DNA of 64,000 bases, taken from positions 1 to 64,000 of the forward strand of contig NZ_SMKC01000001.1 in NCBI RefSeq assembly GCF_004348315.1, given 5' to 3'. Source of the stretch: Streptomyces sp. 8K308. Lineage in GTDB: Bacteria; Actinomycetota; Actinomycetes; Streptomycetales; Streptomycetaceae. The first letter of the stretch is position 1, and each line of letters opens with the position of its first letter. Below, piece by piece: positions 35,102 through 46,587 of the stretch. A program made the position numbers and the translations under genes. The notes below the pieces were generated by a model that was not told where the DNA came from, did no database searches, and saw only the letters and a program-made list of their open reading frames with translations.

Positions 35102-37030
35102 ATGACGAAGGCGTCGATGCCGGCGGTCGACGGCGAACTCCCCCTGGCCGAGGGGTTCCCCGCGGTGACCAGGGACCACTGGCGGGAGTTGGTGGCCGGG
35201 GTGCTGCGCAAGGCGGGCCGGCAGGACGTGGCGGGAGCGGCGGCCGAGGAGGCGCTGGCCACCGCGCTGGGCGACGGAATCGTCACCAGGCCGCTCTACA
35301 CCGCCGAAGACACGGCACCGGGTCCCGGCCTGCCGGGCTTCGCGCCGTTCGTCAGGGGCGGGCGCCCCGAGGGCACCTCGGTGGCCGGCTGGGACGTGCG
35401 GCAGTTCCACGGCGATCCGGACCCGCGGCGGGTCAACGAGGCGGTCCTGGCCGACCTGGAGAACGGCGTCACCTCGGTGTGGCTGGCGGTCGGCGACGCC
35501 GGCGTGCCGGTGGCGGAGCTGGCCACCGCGCTGGAGGGGGTGCTGCTCGACCTGGCGCCGGTGGTGCTGGACGCGGGCGCCGGGTTCGACGCGGCGGCCA
35601 GGGAGCTGCTGCGGATCGCGGACGAGCGCGGCCTCGCGCCGGGCGCGGTGCTCGGCGTGCTGGGCGCCGACCCGCTTGGCCTGGCGGCCCGCGGCGGCGA
35701 CCACGCCGAGCTGACCACCCGGCTGTGGGCGGCCGCCAGCCTGGCCGCCCGCTGCCACCGCGACCACCCGGGGCTCCGCGCCCTGGTGGTGGACGCGCTG
35801 CCCTACCACGAGGCGGGTGGCAGCCCGGCCCAGGAGCTTGGCTGCTCGCTGGCGACCGGGGTGGCGTACCTGCGGGAGCTGACCAGGGCGGGGCTCCCGG
35901 TGGACGCGGCCCTCGGCCAGCTGGAGTTCCGCTACGCCGCGACCACCGACCAGTTCCTGACCATCGCCAAGCTCCGGGCGGCCCGCCGGCTGTGGGCACG
36001 GGTGGCGGAGGCGAGCGGCGCGGCGCCGGCGGCCGGCGCGCAGCGGCAGCACGCGGTGACCTCGCGGGTGATGATGACGCGGCGCGATCCGTGGGTGAAC
36101 ATGCTGCGCACCACGGTGGCGGCGCTGGCCGCCGGGGCGGGCGGCGCGGACGCGGTGACGGTGCTGCCGTTCGACGAGGCGCTCGGCCTGCCGGACGCGT
36201 TCGCGCGGCGGATCGCCAGGAACACCTCGGCGATCCTGCTGGCCGAGTCGCACCTGGGGCGGGTGATCGACCCGGCGGGCGGCTCCTGGTACGTGGAGCG
36301 GCTGACGGACGATCTCGCGCGGGCCGGCTGGGCCTGGTTCCAGGAGCTGGAGCGGGCCGGCGGGCAGGCGGCGGCGCTGCGGTCGGGTCTGGTGGCCGAG
36401 CGGCTCTCCGAGGAGTGGGCGCGGCGCGGCCGGCGGCTGGCCAGCCGGCGCGAACCGATCACCGGCGTCAGCGAGTTCGCGAACCTGGCCGAGCGGCTGC
36501 CGGAGCGCGACCCGGCGCCGGCCGTGGTGGGCGGCGGGCTGCCGAGGGTGCGCGGGGACGAGGCGTTCGAGGCGCTGCGTGCCAGGGCGGACGCCGCCGA
36601 GGAGCGGCCGCGGGTGTTCCTGGCGGCGCTCGGCCCGGTGGCGGCGCACACGGCGCGGGCCGGCTTCGCGGCCAACCTGTTCCAGGCGGCCGGCATCGAG
36701 CCGGTGCACGAGCCGGTGTCGGTCGCGGCGGACACCGTGGCGGCCGCGTTCGAGGCGAGCGGCGCCGCGGTGGCCTGCCTGTGTTCGAGCGACGCGCTCT
36801 ACGCCGAGCAGGCGGCGGGGGTGGCGGCGGCGTTGAAGGCGGCCGGGGCCCGCCGGGTGGTGCTCGCCGGGCGCCCGGGCGAGCGGGAGGCCGAGTACCG
36901 GGCGGCGGGCGTCGACACGTTCGTCTTCGTCGGCGTGGACGCCGTGGACGTCCTGTCCTCCCTGCTGGACCCCGTTGTCGAAGTACCTGTTACCGACGTA
37001 CCCGTCAGCGATGCGCCGGAGGTGGCGTGA
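35102..37030 (+). CDS. mutA: Methylmalonyl-CoA mutase, small (beta) subunit
   Basis: A 642-residue non-catalytic partner of adenosylcobalamin-dependent methylmalonyl-CoA mutase. It has the TIM-barrel part ([52 protein letters not shown]) and a degenerate C-terminal B12-like domain without the DxHxxG cobalt-ligand motif, as usual for this subunit. ATG 35102 has AGGAGAACC upstream. Its TGA overlaps the mutB ATG, and meaB follows, so the three genes form an operon interconverting succinyl-CoA and methylmalonyl-CoA, used for propionate, odd-chain and branched-chain breakdown and polyketide precursors. Confidence 0.95.
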   Translation: MTKASMPAVDGELPLAEGFPAVTRDHWRELVAGVLRKAGRQDVAGAAAEEALATALGDGIVTRPLYTAEDTAPGPGLPGFAPFVRGGRPEGTSVAGWDVRQFHGDPDPRRVNEAVLADLENGVTSVWLAVGDAGVPVAELATALEGVLLDLAPVVLDAGAGFDAAARELLRIADERGLAPGAVLGVLGADPLGLAARGGDHAELTTRLWAAASLAARCHRDHPGLRALVVDALPYHEAGGSPAQELGCSLATGVAYLRELTRAGLPVDAALGQLEFRYAATTDQFLTIAKLRAARRLWARVAEASGAAPAAGAQRQHAVTSRVMMTRRDPWVNMLRTTVAALAAGAGGADAVTVLPFDEALGLPDAFARRIARNTSAILLAESHLGRVIDPAGGSWYVERLTDDLARAGWAWFQELERAGGQAAALRSGLVAERLSEEWARRGRRLASRREPITGVSEFANLAERLPERDPAPAVVGGGLPRVRGDEAFEALRARADAAEERPRVFLAALGPVAAHTARAGFAANLFQAAGIEPVHEPVSVAADTVAAAFEASGAAVACLCSSDALYAEQAAGVAAALKAAGARRVVLAGRPGEREAEYRAAGVDTFVFVGVDAVDVLSSLLDPVVEVPVTDVPVSDAPEVA

Positions 37031-39231
37031 TGCCGATCATCCCCGACTTCTCCGACGTGCCGCTCGACGGTCCCGCCGAGGCGGAGCGGGCGGTCGACGT
37101 CGACCGGTGGCGGGCCGCCGTCAAGGAGAGCAGCGGCCGCTCGGTCGAGGACCTGGTGTGGGAGACGCCCGAGGGCATCGCGGTCCGGCCGCTGTACACC
37201 GCCGAGGACCTGGCCGGTCTCGACTTCCTCGGCACCTATCCGGGGGTGGCGCCGTTCCTGCGCGGCCCCTACCCGACGATGTACGTCAACCAGCCGTGGA
37301 CCATCAGGCAGTACGCCGGGTTCTCCACGGCCGAGGAGTCCAACGCCTTCTACCGGCGGAACCTGGCGGCCGGTCAGAAGGGCCTGTCGGTGGCGTTCGA
37401 CCTGCCGACCCACCGCGGCTACGACAGCGATCACCCCCGGGTCACCGGGGACGTCGGGATGGCGGGCGTGGCCATCGACTCGATCTACGACATGCGGCAA
37501 CTGTTCGACGGCATCCCGCTGGACCGGATGAGCGTGTCGATGACGATGAACGGCGCGGTGCTGCCGGTGCTCGCGCTGTACATCGTGGCGGCCGAGGAGC
37601 AGGGCGTGCCGCCCGAGAAGCTGGCGGGGACCATCCAGAACGACATCCTCAAGGAGTTCATGGTCCGCAACACCTACATCTACCCGCCGCAGCCCTCGAT
37701 GCGGATCATCTCCGACGTCTTCGCCTACACCTCGCGGCACATGCCCCGCTACAACTCGATCTCCATCTCCGGCTACCACATCCAGGAGGCGGGGGCCACG
37801 GCCGACCTGGAGCTGGCCTACACCCTCGCCGACGGCGTCGAGTACCTGCGGGCCGGCGTCGCCGCGGGCCTCGACGTGGACGCCTTCGCGCCCCGGCTCT
37901 CGTTCTTCTGGGGCATCGGCATGAACTTCTTCATGGAGGTCGCCAAGCTGCGCGCCGCCCGGGTGCTGTGGGCCAGGCTGGTGCGGCGTTTCGCGCCGGA
38001 GAACCCCAAGTCCCTGTCGTTGCGCACCCATTCGCAGACCTCCGGCTGGTCGCTGACCGCGCAGGACGTGTTCAACAACGTGGTGCGCACCTGCGTGGAG
38101 GCGATGGCCGCCACCCAGGGCCACACCCAGTCGCTGCACACCAACGCGCTGGACGAGGCGCTCGCCCTGCCCACCGACTTCTCGGCCCGGATCGCCCGCA
38201 ACACCCAGATACTGCTGCAGCAGGAGTCGGGCACCACCCGGGTGATCGACCCGTGGGGCGGCAGCGCCTACGTGGAGCGGCTCACCCACGACCTCGCGCG
38301 GCGCGCCTGGCAGCACATCGAGGAGGTGGAGGCGGCCGGCGGCATGGCCAGGGCCATCGACGCGGGCATCCCCAAGCTGCGCGTGGAGGAGGCGGCCGCC
38401 CGCACCCAGGCTCGGATCGACTCGGGCCGGCAGCCCGTGATCGGCGTCAACCTCTACCGGGTGGACGAGGACGAGCGCATCGAGGTGCGGCAGGTCGACA
38501 ACTCGGCGGTGCGCGCCCAGCAGTTCGCCAAGCTGCGGCGGCTGCGCGCCGAGCGGGACGAGGCGGCCTGCCAGGACGCGCTGCGGGCCCTGACGACCGG
38601 CGCCTCGGGCGACGGCAACCTGCTGGCGCTCGCGGTGGACGCGGCCCGGGCCAAGGCCACGGTCGGCGAGATCTCGGACGCGCTTGAGCAGGTGTTCGGC
38701 CGACACTCCGGGCAGATCCGTACCATCGCGGGTGTGTATCGCGAGGAGGCCGGGGCGTCGCCCGGCGTGGAGCGCACCCGCGCGCTGGTGGCGGCGTTCG
38801 CGGAGGGCGAGGGCCGCCGGCCGCGGATCCTGGTCGCGAAGATGGGGCAGGACGGGCACGACCGGGGCCAGAAGGTGATCGCCTCCGCCTTCGCCGACCT
38901 GGGCTTCGACGTGGACGTGGGCCCGCTGTTCCAGACGCCCCAGGAGGTGGCGCGGCAGGCCGTCGAGGCCGACGTGCACATCGTCGGGGTGTCCTCGCTG
39001 GCCGCCGGCCACCTGACGCTGGTGCCCGCGCTGCGCGAGGAGTTGGCCGCCCAGGGCCGCGCGGACATCATGATCGTGGTCGGCGGGGTGATCCCGCCGG
39101 ACGACGTGCCGGCGCTGCGCGAGGCGGGCGCGGCGGCGGTGTTCCCGCCCGGCACGGTGATCCCCGAGGCCGCCCACGACCTGCTGCTGACGCTGGCCAG
39201 GAGCCTCGGCCTCGACCTCGAAGCCCCGTGA
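37030..39231 (+). CDS. mutB: Methylmalonyl-CoA mutase, large (alpha) subunit
   Basis: A 733-residue catalytic subunit. Substrate-barrel blocks: [43 protein letters not shown] and the [24 protein letters not shown] region. The B12 domain carries DGHDRG (DxHxxG; His is the cobalt ligand) and [12 protein letters not shown] 37030 has a strong GGAGGTG upstream. The longer open frame stretching back to 33646 is a shadow. It couples to mutA by overlap and to the GTPase gene by a GTGA overlap. Confidence 0.97.
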   Translation: MPIIPDFSDVPLDGPAEAERAVDVDRWRAAVKESSGRSVEDLVWETPEGIAVRPLYTAEDLAGLDFLGTYPGVAPFLRGPYPTMYVNQPWTIRQYAGFSTAEESNAFYRRNLAAGQKGLSVAFDLPTHRGYDSDHPRVTGDVGMAGVAIDSIYDMRQLFDGIPLDRMSVSMTMNGAVLPVLALYIVAAEEQGVPPEKLAGTIQNDILKEFMVRNTYIYPPQPSMRIISDVFAYTSRHMPRYNSISISGYHIQEAGATADLELAYTLADGVEYLRAGVAAGLDVDAFAPRLSFFWGIGMNFFMEVAKLRAARVLWARLVRRFAPENPKSLSLRTHSQTSGWSLTAQDVFNNVVRTCVEAMAATQGHTQSLHTNALDEALALPTDFSARIARNTQILLQQESGTTRVIDPWGGSAYVERLTHDLARRAWQHIEEVEAAGGMARAIDAGIPKLRVEEAAARTQARIDSGRQPVIGVNLYRVDEDERIEVRQVDNSAVRAQQFAKLRRLRAERDEAACQDALRALTTGASGDGNLLALAVDAARAKATVGEISDALEQVFGRHSGQIRTIAGVYREEAGASPGVERTRALVAAFAEGEGRRPRILVAKMGQDGHDRGQKVIASAFADLGFDVDVGPLFQTPQEVARQAVEADVHIVGVSSLAAGHLTLVPALREELAAQGRADIMIVVGGVIPPDDVPALREAGAAAVFPPGTVIPEAAHDLLLTLARSLGLDLEAP

Positions 39232-40277
39232 CGCGCCGGCCCGTCATCGACGTCGAGGGCTACGCCAAGGGCGTGCTCGCCGGCTCCCGGGCGCAGGTGG
39301 CCAGGTCGATAACGCTGGTGGAGTCGACCAGGCCCGACCACCGGCGCCTGGCGCAGCGGCTGCTGCTCGACCTGCTGCCGCACGCCGGCCGGGCGCGACG
39401 CATCGGGATCAGCGGGGTGCCGGGGGTCGGCAAGTCGACGTTCGTCGACGCCCTCGGGACCATGCTCACCGGTCTCGGCCACCGGGTGGCGGTGCTGGCC
39501 GTCGACCCGTCGTCCACCCGCACCGGCGGCTCGATCCTGGGCGACAAGACCCGGATGGCCAGGCTGGCCGTCGACGAGCACGCGTTCGTGCGCCCCTCGC
39601 CCTCGGCCGGCACGCTCGGCGGGGTCGCGCGGGCCACCCGCGAGACCATGGTGGTGATGGAGGCCGCCGGCTACGACGTGGTCCTCGTCGAGACGGTGGG
39701 CGTCGGCCAGTCGGAGACGGCGGTGGCCGGCATGGTGGACTCGTTCCTCTTCCTCACCCTGGCCAGGACCGGGGACCAGCTCCAGGGCATCAAGAAGGGC
39801 GTCCTCGAGCTCGCCGACGTCGTCGCCGTCAACAAGGCCGACGGCCCGCACGAGCGGGAGGCGCGGGCGGCGGCGCGCGAGCTGCGGGGCGCGCTGCGGA
39901 TGCTGCGGCCCGCGGACGCGGTCTGGTCGCCGCCGGTGCTCACCTGCAGCGCGCTCGAGGAGACCGGGCTCGACGAGGTGTGGCAGATGCTGGAGGGGCA
40001 CCGTGGGGCGCTCGAGGCGGCCGGCCTGCTGGCCGAGAAGCGGCGCGACCAGCAGGTGGAGTGGACCTGGTCGATGGTCCACGACGAGCTGCTCGGCCGG
40101 CTGCACGGTCATCCGGCGGTGCGGGGTCTCGCGCCGACCCTCGAACGGCAGGTCCGTGACGGCACGTTGACCCCGACGCTGGCCGCCGAGCGGCTGCTCG
40201 ACGCGTTCAACGAGCCGGTCAACGAGCCCAACGACCGGGACGACCGGGAGGGTCAGGCCGGGTCGAGTACCGCCTGA
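39228..40277 (+). CDS. meaB: MeaB, GTPase chaperone of methylmalonyl-CoA mutase
   Basis: A 349-residue G3E-type GTPase (ArgK/MeaB). Walker A is GVPGVGKST, then [18 protein letters not shown] (switch), ETVGVGQSE, and NKAD for base recognition. It guards MutAB by supporting cofactor loading and protecting it from inactivation. GTG start overlaps the mutB stop. Its last 25 bases overlap the 3' end of the convergent GH31 gene; the tail after LDAFNEP is acidic and variable. Confidence 0.95.
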   Translation: MTRRPVIDVEGYAKGVLAGSRAQVARSITLVESTRPDHRRLAQRLLLDLLPHAGRARRIGISGVPGVGKSTFVDALGTMLTGLGHRVAVLAVDPSSTRTGGSILGDKTRMARLAVDEHAFVRPSPSAGTLGGVARATRETMVVMEAAGYDVVLVETVGVGQSETAVAGMVDSFLFLTLARTGDQLQGIKKGVLELADVVAVNKADGPHEREARAAARELRGALRMLRPADAVWSPPVLTCSALEETGLDEVWQMLEGHRGALEAAGLLAEKRRDQQVEWTWSMVHDELLGRLHGHPAVRGLAPTLERQVRDGTLTPTLAAERLLDAFNEPVNEPNDRDDREGQAGSSTA

Positions 40278-42307
40278 ACGCCGCGCTCCGCGCGCACGAA
40301 GGCGGGGAACTCGTCGGGCGCGCACGTCACCTCCCGCCAGCCGGGCCCGGTGAGGGGCGGGCAGCCGACCAGGCCGACCCACTCCCCCGGCGGCACGTAG
40401 CAGGCGCGCCGGCCGCCGGGTTCGAGGAGCGGGGCCACCAGCACGTCGGGGCCGAACAGGTACTGGAGCCCGGCGTCCCTGGCCTGGCGGTCGCCGGGGA
40501 AGGCCAGCGGCATGGGCCGCATCAGCGGCAGCCCGTCGGCCGACTGGGCCGCGTCGCTCACGTAGCGCTCGATCCGGTGACGCAGCCGGCAGGCGGCGAT
40601 GGCGGCCGAGCGGTACGGCTCGGGGTAGGCGGTGGGTTCGCGCCGGCCGGTGCCGTGGAAGCGCGTGATCGGCGAGAACGCGGCCCACTGGGCCCACCGC
40701 CCGTACAGTTCGGGCTCGACGTCGGCGAACACGGCGTCCGGCTCCATGGTCGCGCGCAGCTCGCCGGCCCGCCGGTAGGAGGCCGGGGTCCAGTAGCCGC
40801 CGGCGTCGTGGGTGACCATGGAGAAGCCGCTGAGCGACATGGAGAGCACCGCGCGCAGCGTGCAGACCAGGCCGCTCCAGGTGGACGGCATGTCGCCGGC
40901 CCAGTGCGCCGGGTCGCGCTGCGCTCCCGCGGTGCCGGAGCGTGCGATGGGCACGAAGTCGTCGCCGAGGGCCTCGGTGCCCGCCTCCCGCACCACGTCC
41001 TGGTAGAGCAGCCCGTAGGAGTTGCGGCGCTCGGGGCCCGTGGTGCCGTCGGCGAAGATCGCGTCGTCGGCGATCTCCTCGCCGAAGTCGCTGAGGAGCG
41101 CCGAGTTGCCCTCCTCGCGGAAGGTGTCGGCAAGTCGCTCCCGCCACCAGGCGCGGGCCTCGGGGTTGGTGAAGTCGACGGGCAGCGTGTCGGGGTTGTC
41201 CGCGGTGGCGGCCGGGCTGCCGTCGGCGCGGCGCACCAGGTAGCCGCGTTCGTCGAGCCAGTCGGCGAGCGGGGTGCCGCGCTTGACGTACGGGTTGATC
41301 CACAGGCTGGTGCGGACGCCGCGTTCGGCCAGCGGCCCGGCCCAGCCGGCGGGGAAGCGGCGGCGGTCGGGTCCCGCGGTCCACGAGGCGTCGTCGAGCA
41401 CGGACTCGTCGAGCCACTCGTCGACGTGGATGACGTCCACCGGGCAGTCGGCGGCGGCCAGTTCGTCGACGGTGCGCACCATCTCGTCGGCGGTGAAGTA
41501 GGAGGAGCGGCTCATCCACACCCCGAAGGCCCACTTCGGCAGCTTGCGCGGTTGGCCGGTGAGGGCGTGGTAGCGGTCGAGGATGGTGGGCGCGTCGCCG
41601 CTGAGCAGGAAGAGGTCGAGGTCGTCGCCGCCGATCTGGAAGCGGGCGGCCTCGGAGTGGGTGGCGCCGACGTCGGCGTCCACCGGCTCGCCGGTGTGCG
41701 CGAAGATGCCCCAGCCGACGTCGGACCACAGCAGCGGCACGTTGAGGTAGGCGGAGTCGCGTCCCGCGGCCCGGTTCTCCTCGATGTTGCGGAGCCTGCG
41801 GTGCCGGCCGCGCAGGTCGATGCCCTGGTAGCTCTCGCCGCCGCCGTAGACGGCCGCGTCGGGCGCGAGGTGGATGGTCTCCACCCAGGCGGCGGGCCGG
41901 TCCTTGGTCGCCGGGCGGTAGCCGGCCTGGAAGGGCAGCGTGGCGCCCTCCGGCTCGGAGAAGCGTTCGAAGGCGCCGAAGCGCAGGGCCTGCGGGGCGC
42001 CCTCGCCGTCGCCCACGGTCGTGGGGTCGCCCGACTCCCAGAAGGCCTCCACGCCGGGCCCGGTGATGGCGGTGCCGCCCGGCACCCGGGTGAGGGTCGC
42101 GGGCCGCTCTGGCAGCTCGCGCAGCACGGAGTCGACGGCGCGCGGCCCGTCGCCGGGAGGTCCGGCGAGTCGCAGCCGCAGCACGCCGTCCACGGGGACG
42201 CCGCAGACGAGGTCCACGGTGCGCCCGGAGCCGAGGGTGATCCGGAGCACGCCGTCGCCCTCGGGCGCCGGCTCGGCGGCGACATAGGGGTCGGTGCCCG
42301 GTTCCAT
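40253..42307 (-). CDS. GH31 glycosidase, alpha-xylosidase/alpha-glucosidase-like
   Basis: A 684-residue family-31 glycoside hydrolase without signal peptide, so cytoplasmic. Order: N-terminal beta domain, YGGGESYQGIDLRG, catalytic nucleophile Asp in LLSDFGEEI, acid/base Asp in WAGDMPSTW, SMVTHDAGGYW, and C-terminal beta domains. KWAFGVWMSRSSY is the typical barrel start. YicI-like alpha-xylosidases share this layout, but specificity is not decided. ATG 42307 has AAGGGAG upstream. It is not next to a sugar transporter; it diverges from the CNNM genes. Confidence 0.9.
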   Translation of the reverse strand: MEPGTDPYVAAEPAPEGDGVLRITLGSGRTVDLVCGVPVDGVLRLRLAGPPGDGPRAVDSVLRELPERPATLTRVPGGTAITGPGVEAFWESGDPTTVGDGEGAPQALRFGAFERFSEPEGATLPFQAGYRPATKDRPAAWVETIHLAPDAAVYGGGESYQGIDLRGRHRRLRNIEENRAAGRDSAYLNVPLLWSDVGWGIFAHTGEPVDADVGATHSEAARFQIGGDDLDLFLLSGDAPTILDRYHALTGQPRKLPKWAFGVWMSRSSYFTADEMVRTVDELAAADCPVDVIHVDEWLDESVLDDASWTAGPDRRRFPAGWAGPLAERGVRTSLWINPYVKRGTPLADWLDERGYLVRRADGSPAATADNPDTLPVDFTNPEARAWWRERLADTFREEGNSALLSDFGEEIADDAIFADGTTGPERRNSYGLLYQDVVREAGTEALGDDFVPIARSGTAGAQRDPAHWAGDMPSTWSGLVCTLRAVLSMSLSGFSMVTHDAGGYWTPASYRRAGELRATMEPDAVFADVEPELYGRWAQWAAFSPITRFHGTGRREPTAYPEPYRSAAIAACRLRHRIERYVSDAAQSADGLPLMRPMPLAFPGDRQARDAGLQYLFGPDVLVAPLLEPGGRRACYVPPGEWVGLVGCPPLTGPGWREVTCAPDEFPAFVRAERGVQAVLDPA

Positions 42308-42496
42308 CTCGGCTCTCCCTTCCGTCCCGCTTCCGCCCCCGCCCCGCCACCTGGCCGGGGCCGTGATCCGGGTGACTGATCCGTCGGCGCCGGGTACCCG
42401 CGGTGGGATCGGGCAAACGGCTCAAGGCCACGGGCCACGCGGCCGATCACAGAAGGTGACCGCGGGAGTCTTCCCGGACCTCGGATGGGGGGCGAC

Positions 42497-43822
42497 ATGC
42501 TGACCGAACTGCTGCTACTGCTGGTCGCGTTGCTGTTGACGCTGGCCTGCTCGGTGTTCGTGGCCGCCGAGTTCTCGCTGACCACGCTGGAGCGCGGCGA
42601 GTTGGAGCGGGCGGCGGCGGCTGGCCAGCCGGGGGCCGAGGGCGTGTTGAAGGCGGTGCGCCGGCTGACGTTCCAGCTCTCCGGGGCCCAGCTGGGCATC
42701 ACGGTCTCCTCGCTGGTCATCGGCATGCTGGCCGAGCCGTCGCTGGCGGCGCTGCTGCGCGGGCCGCTGCGGTCGGCCGGGCTGCCGGAGGGCAGCGCCT
42801 CGTCGCTGGCCGTGGGTCTTGGTGTGGCGCTGTCCACGGTGGTGCTGATGGTGGTCGGTGAGCTGATGCCGAAGAACTGGGCGATCACCCATCCGATGCG
42901 GGTGGCGCGCGCGGTGTCGCCGCCGCAGCGGGGCTTCACGGCGGCGTTCGGGCCGCTGATCAGGCACCTCAACGAGACGGCCAACCGGATGGTGCGCTGG
43001 TTCGGCCTCGAGCCGACCGAGGAGCTGGCCTCGGCGCGCACCCCGCCCGAGCTGGTGGCGCTGGCACGGCACTCGGCCGCCGAGGGGGTGCTGCCCCGGG
43101 ACTCGGCCGAGTTGTTCGTGCGCACCCTGCACCTGGGGGAGCTGACGGCGCAGAGCGTGATGACGCCGCGGGTGGCGGTGCACGCGCTGCGGCGCACGGC
43201 GAGCGCGGCCGACGCCGCGAACCTGACGCTGGCCACCGGGCTCTCCCGGTTCCCGGTCTACAACGAGGGTCTGGACGACGTGGTGGGGATGGTGCACATC
43301 AAGGACGTGCTCGCGGTGGACGAGTCGCGGCGGGCCGCCGTGCCGGTGGCCGAGCTGGCCACGGAGGCGCAGCTGGTGCCGGACAGCCTGCCGGTGGACC
43401 GGCTGCTCGAGGAGCTGCGGGGGCGGCGCTCCATGGCGGTGGTGGTGGACGAGTACGGCGGCACGGCCGGGGTGGTCACGCTGGAGGACATCGTGGAGGA
43501 GGTGGTGGGCGAGGTCAGGGACGAGCACGATCCTGAGGAGGTGCCCGAGCTGGCCAGGACGGGCCCCGGCGTGTGGGAGGCGGGCGGCGGCGCCAGGACC
43601 GACCAGCTGGCGGAGGTCGGCCTGCCGGTGCCCGAGGGGCCCTACGAGACGCTGGCCGGTCTGCTGGCCACGGAGTTGGGCCGGATCCCCGCGGCCGGGG
43701 ACCGGGTCGAGGTGGCCGGCTGGCGGCTCGACGTGCTGGCCGCCGCGCGGCACCGGGCCGAGCGGGTCCGGATCACGGCGCCGCCGGCACCGGGTGAGGC
43801 CGAGGGCGAGGAGGCCCGATGA
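42497..43822 (+). CDS. CNNM/HlyC-CorC family membrane protein with CBS pair (first of two)
   Basis: A 441-residue protein: an N-terminal CNNM (DUF21) domain with about three to four helices (LLLLLVALLLTLACSVFVAAEFSL, LGVALSTVVLMVVGELMPKNWA), two CBS repeats (VMTPRVAVHALRRT, RRSMAVVVDEYGGTAGVVTLEDIVEEVVGE) and a C-terminal CorC/HlyC transporter-associated fold. The family is linked to Mg/Co efflux and cation homeostasis. ATG 42497 is preferred because GGGGGG precedes it; ATG 42485 is possible. The stop overlaps the ATG of a paralogue. Confidence 0.9.
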   Translation: MLTELLLLLVALLLTLACSVFVAAEFSLTTLERGELERAAAAGQPGAEGVLKAVRRLTFQLSGAQLGITVSSLVIGMLAEPSLAALLRGPLRSAGLPEGSASSLAVGLGVALSTVVLMVVGELMPKNWAITHPMRVARAVSPPQRGFTAAFGPLIRHLNETANRMVRWFGLEPTEELASARTPPELVALARHSAAEGVLPRDSAELFVRTLHLGELTAQSVMTPRVAVHALRRTASAADAANLTLATGLSRFPVYNEGLDDVVGMVHIKDVLAVDESRRAAVPVAELATEAQLVPDSLPVDRLLEELRGRRSMAVVVDEYGGTAGVVTLEDIVEEVVGEVRDEHDPEEVPELARTGPGVWEAGGGARTDQLAEVGLPVPEGPYETLAGLLATELGRIPAAGDRVEVAGWRLDVLAAARHRAERVRITAPPAPGEAEGEEAR

Positions 43823-44835
43823 CCTTCTGGCAGCTCGGCGTCGGGGCGCTGACCCTGGTCACCAACGCCTTCTTCGTGGGGGCCGAGTTCGCGCTGATCT
43901 CGGTGCGCCGCGACCAGATCGAGCCGCGCGCGGAGCGCGGCGAGCGCGGGGCCCGCACCGTGCTGTGGGCGCTGCGGCACCTGTCGGCGATGATGGCCAC
44001 CGCGCAGCTGGGCATCACGGCGTCCTCGCTGGTGCTGGGCGCGGTGGCCGAGCCGGCCATGGCGCACCTGCTCGAGCCGCTGTTCGACGCGGTCGGGGTG
44101 CCGCACGGCCTGGTGCATCCGATCGCCTTCGCGATCGCGCTCTCGGTGGCGACCTATCTCCACATGCTGGTGGGCGAGATGGTGCCCAAGAACATCGCGC
44201 TGGCCGCCCCCGAGCGGACGGCGCTGCTGCTCGGCCCGCCGCTGGTCGGCCTCACCCACGCGCTGCGGCCGGTGGTCTTCGGGATCAACGAGCTGGCCAA
44301 CGTGCTGCTGCGGCTGGTGCGAGTGACGCCGCGGGACGAGGTGGCCTCGGTGTTCACGGACGACGAGCTGGTGCGTCTGGTGCAGGACTCGAGCGAGGCG
44401 GGGCTGCTGGCGACCGAGGAGAGCGAACGGCTGCGGGACGCATTGGAGTTGGGGACCAGGACGGTGGCGGAGATCGTGGTGCCTGTGGCGCGGATGGTGA
44501 CCGTGGACCACCTGGTGACGCCGCGCCAGTTGGAGCGGGTGTCGGCAGCCTCCGGCTACTCCCGGTTCCCGGTGACCGGTCCCGGCAACACGGTGCTCGG
44601 CTACCTGCACGTCAAGGACGCGCTGGCGGCCACCGCGCGTGACCGGCCCTTCCCCAGGGACGCGACGCATCCGGTGGTGCAGATCCGTCTCGACACCCCG
44701 CTGGACGACGCGCTGACGGCGATGCGGCGGGCGGTCACGCACCTGGCCGCGGTGGTGAGCGCCAGGGGCCGGCTGTTGGGCTTCGTGACCATGGAGGACG
44801 TGTTGGTGGAGCTGGTCGGCCCCGGCGCGGAGTGA
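43819..44835 (+). CDS. CNNM/HlyC-CorC family membrane protein with CBS pair (second of two)
   Basis: A 338-residue paralogue of the upstream gene with the same CNNM helices (TNAFFVGAEFALISVRRDQIE, ATYLHMLVGEMVPKNIAL) and CBS pair (YSRFPVTGPGNTVLGYLHVKDAL, LGFVTMEDVLVELVG), but it stops after the second CBS and lacks the CorC C-terminal domain. ATG overlaps the previous stop (ATGA), so both are made together, possibly as a heteromer. Tandem pairs of this kind are common in actinobacteria; the transported cation is not established. Confidence 0.9.
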   Translation: MTFWQLGVGALTLVTNAFFVGAEFALISVRRDQIEPRAERGERGARTVLWALRHLSAMMATAQLGITASSLVLGAVAEPAMAHLLEPLFDAVGVPHGLVHPIAFAIALSVATYLHMLVGEMVPKNIALAAPERTALLLGPPLVGLTHALRPVVFGINELANVLLRLVRVTPRDEVASVFTDDELVRLVQDSSEAGLLATEESERLRDALELGTRTVAEIVVPVARMVTVDHLVTPRQLERVSAASGYSRFPVTGPGNTVLGYLHVKDALAATARDRPFPRDATHPVVQIRLDTPLDDALTAMRRAVTHLAAVVSARGRLLGFVTMEDVLVELVGPGAE

Positions 44836-44856
44836 GCCCGCCGCCCGGGCCCCGGG

Positions 44857-46587
44857 TCAGCGCCGCCCGGTGTCGTCCCCGGGATACGTCTCGGGGCGCG
44901 GGGTCTTCGGGTGGCCGCCCGGCTCCCTGTCGCGCCGCTGGGCGACGGCGGCGATGTCGGGGTGGTGCAGGTCGAAGGCGGGCGCCTCGGAGCGGATCCT
45001 GGGCAGCGCCAGGAAGTTGTGCCGGGGTGGCGGGCACGAGGTGGCCCACTCGAGGGAGCGGCCGTACCCCCAGGGGTCGTCGCCCACGACGCGCGTCCCG
45101 TGCCGCGCGGTGCGCCAGACGTTGTAGAGGAACGGCAGCGTGGAGAGGCCGAGCAGGAAGGCGCCGATGCTGGAGACGGTGTTGAGCGCGGTGTAGCCGT
45201 CGGCGGCCAGGTAGTCGGCGTAGCGGCGCGGCATGCCCTCGGCGCCCAGCCAGTGGTGCACCAGGAAGGTGCCGTGGAAGCCGACGAACAGCGTCCAGAA
45301 GTGGATCCTGCCGAGCCGTTCGTCGAGCATCCTGCCGGTCCACTTGGGCCACCAGAAGTGGAAGCCGGCGAACATCGCGAAGACGACGGTGCCGAAGACC
45401 ACGTAGTGGAAGTGGCCGACGACGAAGTAGGTGTCGGTGACGTGGAAGTCGATGGGCGGGGCGGCGAGGATCACGCCGGTGAGGCCGCCGAAGAGGAAGG
45501 TGACGAGGAAGCCGATGGACCACAGCATCGGCGTCTCGAAGGAGAGCGAGCCGCGCCACATGGTGCCGATCCAGTTGAAGAACTTGACGCCCGTGGGCAC
45601 GGCGATGAGGAAGGAGAGGCCGGAGAAGAACGGCAGCAGCACCGCGCCGGTGGCGAACATGTGGTGGGCCCACACGGTCATCGAGAGGCCGGTGATGGCG
45701 ATGGTGGCGGCGATCAGGCCGAGGTAGCCGAAGATCGGCTTGCGGCTGAAGACGGGGATGATCTCCGTGACGATGCCGAAGAACGGCAGCGCGATGATGT
45801 ACACCTCGGGATGGCCGAAGAACCAGAAGAGGTGCTGCCACAGCAACGCGCCGCCGTTGGCGGGGTCAAAGACGTGGGAGCCGAAGACCCGGTCGGACGC
45901 CAGGCAGAACAGGGCGCCGGCGAGTACCGGGAAGGCGAGCAGCACCATCACACTGGTGAACAGGATGTTCCAGGTGAAGATCGGCATGCGGAAGAGGGTC
46001 ATGCCGGGGGCACGCATGCAGGCGATGGTAGTGACGAAGTTGACCGCGCTCATGATGGTGCCGAAACCGGAGAACGCGAGGCCCATGATCCACATGTCGG
46101 GCCCCACGCCCGGCGAGTGGGCCTTGTCGGTCAGCGGGGCGTAGGCGAACCAGCCGAAGGCGGCGGCGCCCTGCGGGGTGAGCAGCGAGCCGACCACGAG
46201 GAGGCCGCCGAAGAGGTACATCCAGTAGGCGAGCGCGTTGAGGCGGGGGAAGGCGACGTCGGGGGACCCGAGCTGGAGGGGCATGATCCAGTTGGCGAAT
46301 CCGGCGAAGAGCGGGGTCGCGAAGAGCAGCATCATGATCGTGCCGTGCAGGGTGAACGCCTGGTTGTACTGTTCGGCGGTCACCAGCTGTAGTCCCGGCC
46401 TGGCGAGCTCGGCCCGCATCACCATGGCGAGGGCGCCGGCGAGCAGGAAGAAGAGGAACGAGGTGACCAGGTAGAGGGAGCCGATCCGCTTGTGGTCGGT
46501 GGTGGTGAGCCAGGCGACGACGATCCGCCCCGGGCTCCGGCGGTGTGGGGCGGGCGCCGTGCCCCTGGTGTCCGTCAGCGTGGCCAT
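44857..46587 (-). CDS. ctaD: Cytochrome c oxidase subunit I (aa3 type), stand-alone copy
   Basis: A 576-residue heme-copper oxidase subunit I with 12 helices. Ligand sites: TLHGTIMML (low-spin heme His), the HPEVYI block of CuB (His with cross-linked Tyr), the WAHHMF pair, and GHFHYV with the remaining heme ligands. ATG 46587 has GAGAGGACC upstream; an in-frame ATG lies at 46617. No ctaC, ctaE or assembly genes are adjacent, so it is likely a second copy outside the main operon. It diverges from a stress-type sigma factor gene with a 209-base gap. Confidence 0.95.
   Translation of the reverse strand: MATLTDTRGTAPAPHRRSPGRIVVAWLTTTDHKRIGSLYLVTSFLFFLLAGALAMVMRAELARPGLQLVTAEQYNQAFTLHGTIMMLLFATPLFAGFANWIMPLQLGSPDVAFPRLNALAYWMYLFGGLLVVGSLLTPQGAAAFGWFAYAPLTDKAHSPGVGPDMWIMGLAFSGFGTIMSAVNFVTTIACMRAPGMTLFRMPIFTWNILFTSVMVLLAFPVLAGALFCLASDRVFGSHVFDPANGGALLWQHLFWFFGHPEVYIIALPFFGIVTEIIPVFSRKPIFGYLGLIAATIAITGLSMTVWAHHMFATGAVLLPFFSGLSFLIAVPTGVKFFNWIGTMWRGSLSFETPMLWSIGFLVTFLFGGLTGVILAAPPIDFHVTDTYFVVGHFHYVVFGTVVFAMFAGFHFWWPKWTGRMLDERLGRIHFWTLFVGFHGTFLVHHWLGAEGMPRRYADYLAADGYTALNTVSSIGAFLLGLSTLPFLYNVWRTARHGTRVVGDDPWGYGRSLEWATSCPPPRHNFLALPRIRSEAPAFDLHHPDIAAVAQRRDREPGGHPKTPRPETYPGDDTGRR

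Noticed and set aside
33646-37029. Giant forward frame running from rtcB through mutA into mutB
   Set aside because: It is open only because high-GC DNA lacks stops in this phase. The real protein begins at ATG 37030 with GGAGGTG, and the upstream part is antisense to rtcB and a shadow of mutA.
36600-37030. MutA seeming defective because it lacks the B12 DxHxxG motif
   Set aside because: Loss of this motif is normal for the small non-catalytic subunit of the actinobacterial enzyme.
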